A stretch of DNA of 63,671 bases from Chloroflexi bacterium GWB2_49_20 (GTDB lineage Bacteria; Chloroflexota; Anaerolineae; Anaerolineales; Villigracilaceae). Numbering within the stretch: position 1 is the first letter of the stretch; each line of letters opens with the position of its first letter. The stretch covers positions 209,900-273,570 of the forward strand of contig MGMF01000023.1 in the NCBI GenBank assembly GCA_001796335.1, given 5' to 3'. The notes under the pieces were generated by a model that was not told the DNA's origin, did not search any database, and saw only the letters and a list, made by a program, of their open reading frames with translations. Positions 35,705 to 44,526 of this stretch are shown piece by piece. Made by a program: the position numbers and the translations under genes.

Positions 35705-36082
35705 ATGAATATTCCCGCCAATTTGAAGTACTCAAAAACCGATGAATGGTTTGATCCGACCACCGGAGCCATGGGACTGACCGATTATGCCCAGGAACAG
35801 CTTTCCGATATCGTCTTTGTCGAGATATTGCTGTCCGTTGGAGAGACTGTCAAAGACGGTCAGCCTGCCGCCTCGGTTGAATCAGTCAAAGCAGCAGCCG
35901 AAACTTATACGGCTGTCAGCGGAAAAGTTAGTGAGATTAACGAAGCGCTTGCCGATTCACCCGAAATCCTCAACAGCGACCCCTTTGGTGCTGGTTGGAT
36001 GGTTAAAATTGAAGGTGGTGACGCTTCAGGCTTGATGGATGCTGACAAATATGAGAAATACTGTGCTGAGCGCAGCCATTAA
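35705..36082 (+). CDS. gcvH: Glycine cleavage system H protein
   Basis: A 125-residue lipoyl carrier. The lipoate-accepting lysine is in ASVESVKAAAETYTAVSG (~residue 64). It shuttles the aminomethyl group from GcvP to GcvT and electrons to the L protein. The start is ATG 35705, with GGAGATGCACA in front; reading frames opening further upstream would run into the terminator. It is the first gene of the glycine operon, 20 nt before gcvPA. An L-protein (dihydrolipoyl dehydrogenase) gene is not in the window and must be elsewhere. Confidence 0.97.
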   Translation: MNIPANLKYSKTDEWFDPTTGAMGLTDYAQEQLSDIVFVEILLSVGETVKDGQPAASVESVKAAAETYTAVSGKVSEINEALADSPEILNSDPFGAGWMVKIEGGDASGLMDADKYEKYCAERSH

Positions 36083-36102
36083 TCTTTAATAAAAAGGCGA
36101 AT

Positions 36103-37455
36103 ATGACTTATATACCCCACTCCCCCAAAGAGCGGGATGCGATGCTGGCAACCATTGGTGTAAAAAACCTGGAAGACCTGTTCAAGGACATTCCAGCCAA
36201 ACATCGCTTTCCCGATCTGGATTTACCCCCTGCATTGACAGAGATGGAAGCCGCAGCTGAGTTGGCAGGCTATGCCGATGCCAATGAGACCACCCAGTCT
36301 TTTGTATCCTTCCTGGGCGCAGGCGCTTACAATCACTATATCCCCGCTGCCATAGATCATATCCTGCGGCGCGGCGAATTTTACACTGCCTATACGCCCT
36401 ACCAGCCGGAGATCTCCCAGGGCACTCTCCAGGCGATATTCGAATACCAATCCATGATGACACTATTAACCGGAATGGAAGTATCGAACGCATCCCATTA
36501 TGATGGTGCCACCGCTGTTGCCGAAGCAGCCAATATGGCTTATGCCCAGTTTCGTGGCAAACGCACCAGGATGGTCATCTCTCCCACCGTTAATCCACAA
36601 TACCGGGAAACCCTGCGTACTTACACACAGGGCATGGGCTTGACCCTGGCTGGAGATGATACCCGGGCTAATCTCGATGGCGGACCGGAAACGATTGAAA
36701 AATTGATCGATGAGAATACCGCCCTTGTGATCGTGCAATACCCCGATTACTTCGGACGTATCTATGATTACACCCGGCTGGCTGATGCCGTACATGCTGC
36801 TGGTGCACTCTTCTGTGTGACTGCTAATCCCACTGCCCTGGCCATCCTCAAGACTCCTGGTGAGATGGGTGCAGACATCGTCGTTGGGGAGGGACAGCCT
36901 CTGGGCATTCCGCTGTCCTTTGGCGGCCCTTACCTGGGTTTTTTTACCACTCAAAAGAAATATATCCACAAAATGGCCGGACGCCTGGTCGGTGAAACGG
37001 TGGACAATCGCGGTCAGCGTGCCTTTGTACTGACTTTGACCGCCCGCGAGCAGCATATCAAACGTGAGCGCGCCACTTCCAACATTTGCTCCAATCAGGG
37101 GCTCCTGGCGCTGGCTTCGGCGGTATATCTTTCCCTGCTTGGTCAAACCGGTTTTCGCCAGGTTGCAGAATTGTGCTATCACAAAGCCCACTATGCCGCT
37201 GAACAGATCAGCAAGCTCAAAGGCTACCATCTGTGCTTTGACACGCCCTTCTTCCATGAGTTTTCAGTTTGCTGCCCCAAACCTGTGGCTGAGATCAACG
37301 CGCACTTGCTCGAACATGGCATTCTGGGCGGCTACGATCTCGGGCAGGATTACCCTGCCCTCAAGGATCACATGTTGATTGCAGTTACAGAAATGAACAC
37401 CCGGGAAGAGATCGATCTTTTGGTTGAAATCCTGGAGGAGGTCAGCCATGATTGA
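36103..37455 (+). CDS. gcvPA: Glycine dehydrogenase (decarboxylating) subunit 1
   Basis: A 450-residue N-terminal half of the split P protein, normal length. It opens with YIPHSPKERDAMLATIGV and contains SFLGAGAYNHYIPAAIDHIL (~75) and EGQPLGIPLSFGGPYLGFF (~275), all typical. With GcvPB it forms the PLP enzyme that decarboxylates glycine and loads the aminomethyl group on GcvH. Its stop overlaps the gcvPB start by 8 nt, giving tight coupling of the two subunits. Confidence 0.97.
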   Translation: MTYIPHSPKERDAMLATIGVKNLEDLFKDIPAKHRFPDLDLPPALTEMEAAAELAGYADANETTQSFVSFLGAGAYNHYIPAAIDHILRRGEFYTAYTPYQPEISQGTLQAIFEYQSMMTLLTGMEVSNASHYDGATAVAEAANMAYAQFRGKRTRMVISPTVNPQYRETLRTYTQGMGLTLAGDDTRANLDGGPETIEKLIDENTALVIVQYPDYFGRIYDYTRLADAVHAAGALFCVTANPTALAILKTPGEMGADIVVGEGQPLGIPLSFGGPYLGFFTTQKKYIHKMAGRLVGETVDNRGQRAFVLTLTAREQHIKRERATSNICSNQGLLALASAVYLSLLGQTGFRQVAELCYHKAHYAAEQISKLKGYHLCFDTPFFHEFSVCCPKPVAEINAHLLEHGILGGYDLGQDYPALKDHMLIAVTEMNTREEIDLLVEILEEVSHD

Positions 37456-38953
37456 GAATACCGTCCCCATGGAAAAACCAAAAGTAGTTGAGCCAACCCT
37501 GTTCGAACTTTCCTCTCCTGGCCGTAGCGGTGTAACCTTCCCCCAACCGGATGTACCCGTTGCCAGCCTGCCAAAATCTCTTCTACGCAAGGAGTTGCCT
37601 CTGCCGGAACTGGCGGAAGTGGATGTCATCCGCCACTATATGCACCTGTCCAAATTTAATTACAGTGTGGACGGTGGTTTCTACCCACTCGGTTCCTGCA
37701 CCATGAAATACAACCCCAAGATCAATGAGGATATCGCCCGCTTGCCCGGCTTTGCCTTCACCCATCCCCTCCAGCCTATTGAATCGGTTCAGGGCAACAT
37801 GGCACTGTTGTATACCATGCAGGAGTGGCTGAAAGAGATCAGTGGTTTCAAAGCGGTGACCTTGCAGCCTTCAGCTGGAGCGCAGGGCGAGCTGACAGGT
37901 GTCCTCATCATGCGTGCCTATCATCAGAGTCGTGGAGATACGAAACGCATCAAAATGCTCATTCCCGATTCCGCGCATGGCACCAATCCGGCCTCATCAG
38001 GCATGATTGGATTACAGATCGTTCAAATCCCATCGGATAAGCACGGAAATGTGGATCTGGCTGCCCTTAAAGCCGAATGTGATGACACGGTTGTCGGACT
38101 CATGCTCACCAACCCAAACACCCTGGGCCTTTTCGATGAACATCTTGAAGAAGTGGTTAAAACCATCCATGCGTGTGGAGGCCTGGTATATGGAGATGGC
38201 GCCAATCTGAACGCATTGCTGGGGGTTCTGAGACCCGGAGATGCCGGCATTGATTTGATGCACTTCAATCTGCACAAGACCTTCTCCACCCCGCATGGCG
38301 GCGGCGGTCCCGGTTCTGGTCCGGTCGGTGTAACGGCTTCCCTGGCTGATTTTCTCCCCGCCCCCATCGTGGACATTGTGGATGAAGGTGACGATGATAT
38401 CCCACCCCTGTATGGGTTTATAAATCCACCCAAAACCATTGGACGGGTAAAGTCCTTCCATGGGCATTTTGGGGTCATCCTCCGTGCCTTTACTTACATC
38501 GCCATGCACGGACCAGAGGGTCTGCGCCAGATCTCTGAATATGCTGTATTGAACGCCAATTATCTGCTGGCACGCCTGCGCAGCACTTATAATGTGCCCT
38601 ATGATCGCATTTGTATGCATGAATTCGTCGCAGAAGGTATGGTGGAAGGCTCGGATGTGCGTGCTCTTGATATCGCCAAACGACTGATGGATTACGATTT
38701 CCATCCGCCCACCAATTACTTCCCCATGATTGTGCATGAAGCGCTCATGATCGAGCCCACCGAAACCGAGAACAAAGATACGTTGGATGCCTTTGCTGAA
38801 GCGCTCATCAAGATCGCCGCTGAAGCAAAAACGAACCCTGAACTTCTGCATGAAGCTCCCCACAAAACCCCCTTTGGTCGTATGGACGAGGTAAAAGCCG
38901 CCCGCGAGTTGGTGTTGTGCTGCTGGCTGCCTGAAGACTATGCCAGTTCTTAA
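37448..38953 (+). CDS. gcvPB: Glycine dehydrogenase (decarboxylating) subunit 2
   Basis: A 501-residue C-terminal half of the split P protein, carrying the PLP lysine in HFNLHKTFSTPHGGGGPGSG (~275). SAHGTNPASSGMIG (~180) and YPLGSCTMKYNPK (~78) are further conserved sites. It starts at ATG 37448 inside the end of gcvPA; an in-frame start 24 nt upstream would add residues not found in the family. The downstream glyA-gcvT fusion begins 18 nt after its stop behind AGGAGAAT. Confidence 0.97.
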   Translation: MIENTVPMEKPKVVEPTLFELSSPGRSGVTFPQPDVPVASLPKSLLRKELPLPELAEVDVIRHYMHLSKFNYSVDGGFYPLGSCTMKYNPKINEDIARLPGFAFTHPLQPIESVQGNMALLYTMQEWLKEISGFKAVTLQPSAGAQGELTGVLIMRAYHQSRGDTKRIKMLIPDSAHGTNPASSGMIGLQIVQIPSDKHGNVDLAALKAECDDTVVGLMLTNPNTLGLFDEHLEEVVKTIHACGGLVYGDGANLNALLGVLRPGDAGIDLMHFNLHKTFSTPHGGGGPGSGPVGVTASLADFLPAPIVDIVDEGDDDIPPLYGFINPPKTIGRVKSFHGHFGVILRAFTYIAMHGPEGLRQISEYAVLNANYLLARLRSTYNVPYDRICMHEFVAEGMVEGSDVRALDIAKRLMDYDFHPPTNYFPMIVHEALMIEPTETENKDTLDAFAEALIKIAAEAKTNPELLHEAPHKTPFGRMDEVKAARELVLCCWLPEDYASS

Positions 38954-38971
38954 TATTAATAGGAGAATCTT

Positions 38972-41900
38972 ATGTCCGATTTTCTCGTGCGCGGAAGCCT
39001 GGCTGAGCTGGATCCAGATGTCTATGAACTAACCCAGCTCGAAGCCGAGCGCCAATACCGCAAATTGATCCTCATTCCCAGCGAAAGCCAGGCACCCCTG
39101 GCTGTGCGTGAAGCCATGGCTTCCGCATTTCAAAATATATATGCCGAAGGTTATCCTGACGAGGAAACCCGCTGGATGACAGAAGAAGAAATCCTTGCAT
39201 ACCCGGAAAGGCTGGCTCACTACCGTCGATACTCGGATCCACGCTACTATAAAGGAGTGGAATATGCCGACTTGGTTGAAGCCCTGGCGAAACGGCGTTG
39301 CTCGGAAGCCTTTGCTGCCAATGGGGTCAAAGCTGACCAGGTTTTTGTAAACATCCAGGCACTATCGGGTGCACCTGCCAACAATGCTGTTTACCATGCC
39401 TTGGTAAAACCCGGTGACACAGTCATGGGCATGAACCTGCTGCATGGCGGACATCTTTCCCATGGTTCCTCTGTGAACCGCTCGGGTGAGTACTATAACA
39501 TCGTTCATTACAATGTCGATCCTGAAACCGAACAGATCGATTACGCCGCCATAATGGCGCTCGCCAAACAGCACAAACCAAAAATGATCATCGCCGGGTA
39601 TTCATCCTATCCCTGGATACCTGACTGGAAGAAGTTCCGCCAGATCGCCGACAGCGTGGATGCATACCTGCTGGCGGATATATCCCACATCGGTGGATTG
39701 GTGGCTTCAGGAGTAGTCCCCTCTCCAATCGGATATGCTCACGTCATCACCTCGACCACACACAAGACTCTGCACGGGCCGCGTGGCGCCATCATCCTGA
39801 CCACCGACCCGGTCCTTGCAAAAAAGATCGACAAAGCTGTCTTCCCCGGTGAACAGGGTGGACCTCATGTTCACATATTTGCAGCCCTGGCACTTACATT
39901 TAAGATTGCACGCAGCAAGGAATTTAAGAAACTCCAAAATCTTACCATTCGCAATGCTGTTGCGCTCTCAGAACGTCTCAAGGAACGCGGTTTCCGCATC
40001 CCGTTTGGTGGGACGAACTCCCACATGCTCAATGTGGATTGCACAGTAGTCAAGGCACCCGATGGCACCAGCCTGAGTGGTGACCAGGCCGCCCGCATTC
40101 TCGACCTGGTGGGGATCGTTACCAACCGCAACACCATCCCAGGGGATAAGAACTCGCGCGATCCATCCGGCATTCGCCTGGGCACCCCGTGGATCACCCA
40201 GCGTGGCTTTGATGAAGCCAAAACCCGCCAACTGGGTGATATCATCGCAGATGTCCTCCTGGCGGCGGCTCCACACTCCGTGGATACCCCGCACCAGGGG
40301 CGTGTACGTCGCGCCAAGGTCCCCTTTAATGTGCTCGAAGATGCCCGTAACCGGGTCCGCCAACTGGCTGAAGCTGCCGGGATCGACTTTGAAGCCAGCC
40401 AGCACGGGTACCCGCACTTTTATTACCTGGATGACCAGCCCAAGCAGAAGGATGGTCTGTCTGTTTTTGAAATTTCCGGCCCCCGAACCCGGCAGGTTTT
40501 GGATTACACACTTTCATCCGATCTCTCGGCACTGCAACCCGGCAAATCCCAGCCATCCCGGCTGGTCACACCCAACGGCAACATCACTGTTACATTAACC
40601 TGCCTTTCACAAGATAGTTACCAATTAAGCCTGCCCGGCGGGCAGGCCTCTCTGGCCGCAGCCTGGTTACGAAACTTATCCGATGGGTACACCTCTCTCG
40701 ATCTGTTCGGAAGATCCGATTTTTCAGCCTTGCGCATACCTGGACCTTTCGTAATTAAAGAATCCAACCTTAAAGCAGTTAAAGCTCAAGGACAACCCGA
40801 ATGGAATGAAAAACCCTGGTATTTAGGAGTTTCCTCCAGAACTGGAAACGCCCTGCCCGATTTCAACTGGCAGGAACCCGCTGATCCCCCCTTGCGCCGG
40901 ACTCCTCTTTACGAAGCCCATAAAGCTCTGGGTGCCAGGATTATCCCCTTTGCCGGTTGGGAAATGCCTGTCTGGTACACCTCCGTCGTTGAAGAACATT
41001 TGGCTACTCGTCAGGCGGCGGGTTTATTCGATGTGGCTCATATGGGTGTTTACCAGGTGGAAGGTGCCGATGCAGCTGCTTTCCTCGATACAGTTTGCTC
41101 TAATGATGTGGGTGGTTTGCTTCCGGGTGAATCCCTCTACTCCCACTTTCTGACCCCAAATGCTGACGTGATTGACGATACCCTGGTTTACCGCCGAGCA
41201 GTGGATAAATTCCTGGTGGTGGTGAATGCCTCCAACGATGACAAAGATCGCACCTGGCTTGAATCCGTGCGGGATGGCAAAGTAAAGATCGACAACTCTC
41301 GCCCGTGGGCATGCACTTATGGTTACAAGGCAGTCATACGTAACCTGAGGGATCCCAAGGCTGGCGCAGATATGCGCGTGGACATCGCCCTGCAGGGGCC
41401 CAAAAGCCGGGATATTCTGTTGGCCATGGGTGTCAGCGCGGCAGACAGGCGCAGGATCATGGCTCTCAAGCGAACGCAACTGTGCGATGCCACGGTGGGT
41501 GGATTTAACCTGATCGTCTCCCGCACCGGTTACACCGGGGAAAAGATGGCCTTTGAGCTGTTCGTACACCCCGACCGGGCATTTGATTTCTGGAATACCG
41601 TGCTCAAAACAGGAGAGAGATTTGGCGTCAAACCCATTGGATTGGGCGCACGTGATTCTTTACGCACCGAAGCCGGTTTACCACTCTACGGGCATGAAAT
41701 GGGTCTTGGATCCGGCAAAAACCAGCGCGACCTGGGCGTGGCAGAAGGCGGTTTTGGTTCATACGTTAAAACCTACAAACCCTGGTTCATTGGCCGCGCG
41801 GCGTATGTTGCCCGTGAACAGGAACGCAAAGGCGTGGTAGCCCGCTTCCGCTTTACAGAAAAAGGCGTGCGCATGGCTCACAATGGCGATCCCGTACTCG

Positions 41901-42130
41901 ACAAGCGCGGCAAGGTAATTGGCTGGGTTACCAGTTGTGCTGTGGACGCCGAAGGGTATCTCACCGGACAGGCATTCGTTGAGCTGAAATCCGCTGAAGA
42001 AGGCACTCCCATCTTTATTTTCCAGGGCGCTCCCGACAAACCCGGGCAATCCCCCTCCAGCATGAAGACCGGTGATAAGACCGTCCTGCCCACTGCTGCA
42101 GTAGTGTTAAGCCGGTTTCCGAAACTATAG
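38972..42130 (+). CDS. glyA-gcvT: Serine hydroxymethyltransferase-aminomethyltransferase (GlyA-GcvT) fusion
   Basis: A 1052-residue protein with three parts. Residues ~1-440 are SHMT: substrate and PLP sites, the lysine in ITSTTHKTLHGPRGA (~265), and a ~25-residue charged insert (EETRWMTEEEILAYPERLAH) after YAEGYPD compared with usual SHMT. Residues ~450-635 look like a degenerate GcvT/YgfZ-type folate domain (VFEISGPRTRQVL, RLVTPNGNITVTL). Residues ~640-1050 are a full GcvT: TPLYEAHKALGARIIPFAGW, FDVAHMGVYQVEG, SRTGYTGEKMAFELF. The product would release 5,10-methylene-THF in one active site and use it with glycine to make serine in the other. No stop or frameshift separates the parts. It is the last gene of the riboswitch operon. 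Confidence 0.93.
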   Translation: MSDFLVRGSLAELDPDVYELTQLEAERQYRKLILIPSESQAPLAVREAMASAFQNIYAEGYPDEETRWMTEEEILAYPERLAHYRRYSDPRYYKGVEYADLVEALAKRRCSEAFAANGVKADQVFVNIQALSGAPANNAVYHALVKPGDTVMGMNLLHGGHLSHGSSVNRSGEYYNIVHYNVDPETEQIDYAAIMALAKQHKPKMIIAGYSSYPWIPDWKKFRQIADSVDAYLLADISHIGGLVASGVVPSPIGYAHVITSTTHKTLHGPRGAIILTTDPVLAKKIDKAVFPGEQGGPHVHIFAALALTFKIARSKEFKKLQNLTIRNAVALSERLKERGFRIPFGGTNSHMLNVDCTVVKAPDGTSLSGDQAARILDLVGIVTNRNTIPGDKNSRDPSGIRLGTPWITQRGFDEAKTRQLGDIIADVLLAAAPHSVDTPHQGRVRRAKVPFNVLEDARNRVRQLAEAAGIDFEASQHGYPHFYYLDDQPKQKDGLSVFEISGPRTRQVLDYTLSSDLSALQPGKSQPSRLVTPNGNITVTLTCLSQDSYQLSLPGGQASLAAAWLRNLSDGYTSLDLFGRSDFSALRIPGPFVIKESNLKAVKAQGQPEWNEKPWYLGVSSRTGNALPDFNWQEPADPPLRRTPLYEAHKALGARIIPFAGWEMPVWYTSVVEEHLATRQAAGLFDVAHMGVYQVEGADAAAFLDTVCSNDVGGLLPGESLYSHFLTPNADVIDDTLVYRRAVDKFLVVVNASNDDKDRTWLESVRDGKVKIDNSRPWACTYGYKAVIRNLRDPKAGADMRVDIALQGPKSRDILLAMGVSAADRRRIMALKRTQLCDATVGGFNLIVSRTGYTGEKMAFELFVHPDRAFDFWNTVLKTGERFGVKPIGLGARDSLRTEAGLPLYGHEMGLGSGKNQRDLGVAEGGFGSYVKTYKPWFIGRAAYVAREQERKGVVARFRFTEKGVRMAHNGDPVLDKRGKVIGWVTSCAVDAEGYLTGQAFVELKSAEEGTPIFIFQGAPDKPGQSPSSMKTGDKTVLPTAAVVLSRFPKL

Positions 42131-42153
42131 ATACTTGATATTTGATACTTGAG

Positions 42154-42198
42154 AGAAATCCGATTTTCACAATTGAACATCGGATTTCTTTTTATTTA
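42154..42198 (+). terminator. Terminator of the glycine operon
   Basis: AGAAATCCGAT, 14-nt loop, ATCGGATTTCT, then TTTTATTT: an 11-bp perfect stem with a T-tract, 24 nt after the fusion gene. Confidence 0.9.
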
Positions 42199-42281
42199 TA
42201 AATCATTATTAATGAAGTGGATTTGTAATATAATTAACAGAATTCGACCAAAATCCATCACATAATTGAGGTGAAACATCT

Positions 42282-43358
42282 TTGAAGACTTCCATCGCTA
42301 AAACACAAATGTTCCTATCTCTCTTATCCCTAATTGTCCTATCTTGTAATTACATCAACCAAATGGCAGCGAGTTCCACGCAAAAAGCCATTGATGTCGG
42401 ACTCACTCAGACAGCTTTATTTCCCACAGCCACCGCCACCAGTACCCCAATACCAACCCCCACTCCAACACCCATCCCGCTGGACCTTATCCTCCAGTTT
42501 GAACCGAACCCAATTGAAGCTGTTAAGAATGACGATGGCAGCTGGGTCTGGTCATATACGTTCTTGATCTATAACCCCAACAGTTATCCGGTTAAAATTG
42601 CTGCCTTTGGGGGTGATAGTGAGGGTTGTGCCGATGATATCAATTCCTGCCAATATGGCGCAGCCGAATTCATCCAGTGGTTCATTTATTGTGACGCTGT
42701 CGGTGAGGAAATTCCTGCCGAAAAATCTGCCTGCGATACAGGTTACTGGTATCGAACCACAGATAAACCCACCGAAGACATGATCATCCGCAATATTGTC
42801 TGGTATCGCGATCCATCCGGCAATCTCTTCAAAGTGATCGGCGAACCCATCACCCTGTACAAACCCTACGACCCGATTGCAACTGTGAATGACACGACTT
42901 ACCTCTGGGAAGGTCCAGGAACCGAATATCGCGCCATAACCACTTACGAGTTGGGGACACAGGTGACCATCACAGGCCAGGCTTTTAATTGCGGGTGGCT
43001 GCAAGTCATCGATGACAACTATGAAACCGGCTGGGTTTACGCTCCCGATATGCTTTATTCAATGGCATGTTCTGAGATATCAGAAGCCAGTTATCCTGAA
43101 CCTCCGCCCACCAAAATTTCAGCCACTGCCACACCCTCCTGTTCTCTTGATGGCACCTTGAGCATTCAAAATGACACTGGAGGATCAGTCACCCTTTATC
43201 TATCCGGACCAACCGGCTTCACCTTCTACCTGGGTACGGGCAGCACTCAATTGAGCATCTGCTCGGGGACATATAGTTATACTGCCTATGGGTGTGGTGG
43301 CGCGACAGACACCGGCACAATGAGCGCTGGAGAAAGCCATACATTTTTCTGCCAATAA
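42282..43358 (+). CDS. Secreted lipoprotein with SH3-like domain (unknown)
   Basis: A 358-residue exported protein. A signal peptide with a lipobox-like LIVLSC places the lipid cysteine at residue 22. A Thr/Pro-rich linker (TATATSTPIPTPTPTPIP) is followed by a beta-rich domain with eight or so Cys (~70-200), then a bacterial SH3-like domain (~203-260: TVNDTTYLWEGPGTEYRAIT), a second short linker and a C-terminal beta domain (~285-358). It starts at TTG 42282, supported by GAGGTG eight bases upstream. SH3b domains usually bind cell-wall peptides. It stands alone, followed by a two-way terminator. Function unknown. Confidence 0.8.
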   Translation: MKTSIAKTQMFLSLLSLIVLSCNYINQMAASSTQKAIDVGLTQTALFPTATATSTPIPTPTPTPIPLDLILQFEPNPIEAVKNDDGSWVWSYTFLIYNPNSYPVKIAAFGGDSEGCADDINSCQYGAAEFIQWFIYCDAVGEEIPAEKSACDTGYWYRTTDKPTEDMIIRNIVWYRDPSGNLFKVIGEPITLYKPYDPIATVNDTTYLWEGPGTEYRAITTYELGTQVTITGQAFNCGWLQVIDDNYETGWVYAPDMLYSMACSEISEASYPEPPPTKISATATPSCSLDGTLSIQNDTGGSVTLYLSGPTGFTFYLGTGSTQLSICSGTYSYTAYGCGGATDTGTMSAGESHTFFCQ

Positions 43359-43370
43359 CAAATCCCGAAC

Positions 43371-43407
43371 ATCAAACACAGGCTTCTTTTGGACGCCTGT
43401 GTTTGAT
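43371..43407. terminator. Bidirectional terminator
   Basis: ATCAAACACAGGC, 11-nt loop, GCCTGTGTTTGAT: a 13-bp perfect stem between the convergent lipoprotein and ferritin genes. Confidence 0.85.
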
Positions 43408-43427
43408 TTCTATCGATCATCCGGCTT

Positions 43428-43919
43428 CTAGCCGCCGCGCTTGCCTAATTGCTTGTCAAGCAGCAACACGGCTGTGTCATGTGCATCGATCATCTTTAAC
43501 TGTTGGATGATGTCTGCAGCGTTCTTTTCTTCTTCCACTTGTTCACTGATGAACCATTGCAGCAGGATCTGGGTTGGATAATCTTTTTCCTTTTGTGCCA
43601 GTTCATAAAGCTCGTTGATGGAGGCGCTGATCATCTCCTCATGCTCGAGAACCTGGTGGAACGCTTCGAGGGAATTCGTCCAATCTCCTTTGGGTGCCGC
43701 GATCGCCCCAAGGCTGACCCGCCCTCCACGTTCCACCAGGAAATCATAAAACTTCATGGCATGCTGGTTTTCCTCATTGGTCTGTAAACGCATCCAATGA
43801 GCAAAACCGGAAAGATGCTTCTCCTCAAAATAGGCAGCCATTGAAAGATATAAATAAGAAGAGGACATCTCCTTGTTAATTTGATTATTGATGGCTTCTT
43901 GCATGGTTTTGGTTATCAT
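43428..43919 (-). CDS. ftn: Bacterial non-heme ferritin
   Basis: A 163-residue four-helix ferritin. Ferroxidase ligands are visible: Glu in NKEMSSSYLYLSMAAYFEEK (~17), and NEENQHAMKFYDFL (~49-53) with E and H, then EQVEEEKNA (~130). It has no heme-binding Met at the bacterioferritin position, so it is an FtnA type. It oxidises Fe(II) and stores iron in a 24-mer in the cytosol. CCAGGAGAAACCACATG gives its ribosome-binding site. It is a single gene with no iron-regulator gene nearby. Confidence 0.95.
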   Translation of the reverse strand: MITKTMQEAINNQINKEMSSSYLYLSMAAYFEEKHLSGFAHWMRLQTNEENQHAMKFYDFLVERGGRVSLGAIAAPKGDWTNSLEAFHQVLEHEEMISASINELYELAQKEKDYPTQILLQWFISEQVEEEKNAADIIQQLKMIDAHDTAVLLLDKQLGKRGG

Positions 43920-44019
43920 GTGGTTTCTCCTGGATCTGATTCTAATTTGGATAATATATATAATATTATACTGATTTTTGACGCAGATACAGTTAACATC
44001 ATGTTAGAAAACCCAACTT

Positions 44020-44451
44020 CTACTCTTCACCGCCGTCATCATCGCTGCTGATGGCAGGTTGGTCTAATCTGACCACATCTCCATGAACATTGATTACTAC
44101 TCGAAAACCGAGCATTCCCATGTACGCCCGGCTTTCCTCGGGGATGCCCATATCCAGGATATTGTCAAACTGCTGGTCCATGTTTTTCAATTGTGTTTCG
44201 ATCATCGCACGGGAAAAAATATCATCGGTTCCCAGCATTTTTGCAGTCTGCTCGCTCAGCAAATCCTCCTTGCCTTTCATCTGTTCCCGCATCGTTTCCA
44301 GCACCTGGCAATCCACTTTTTCAGATAAGATGTGTTGTTTAAATCCATTATCGTCAATCACATAACAGGGGTCATCTCCCACAAAGGTCGTTGTAACCGG
44401 GCGGCCTGCTTCATCCACAATTAAACCTTCAAATATTGCTTTTCGGGTCAT
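44020..44451 (-). CDS. Conserved-looking hypothetical protein
   Basis: A 143-residue soluble, acidic protein starting MTRKAIFEGLIVDEAGRPVT. A beta-rich N-terminal ~45 residues are followed by a long helix (~50-100, with KVDCQVLETMREQMKGKEDL) and a C-terminal strand pair (GFRVVINVHGDVVRLDQP) ending in an acidic tail SSDDDGGEE. No family I can name and no catalytic motif. Its start has AAAGG very close to the ATG. It lies between ferritin and an L,D-transpeptidase; neither points to a role. Confidence 0.6.
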   Translation of the reverse strand: MTRKAIFEGLIVDEAGRPVTTTFVGDDPCYVIDDNGFKQHILSEKVDCQVLETMREQMKGKEDLLSEQTAKMLGTDDIFSRAMIETQLKNMDQQFDNILDMGIPEESRAYMGMLGFRVVINVHGDVVRLDQPAISSDDDGGEE

Positions 44452-44526
44452 AGCCTTTGGATTCCTCCGAATGCACTAATCTTTGTAATCTTTCCGGCAA
44501 TTATTACATTTCTGTCTGTCAAATTG

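Noticed and set aside
38012-38863. 283-codon minus-strand frame, and a 263-codon one at 36466-37257
   Set aside because: Both are antisense to gcvPB and gcvPA, whose motifs are unmistakable; no independent features.
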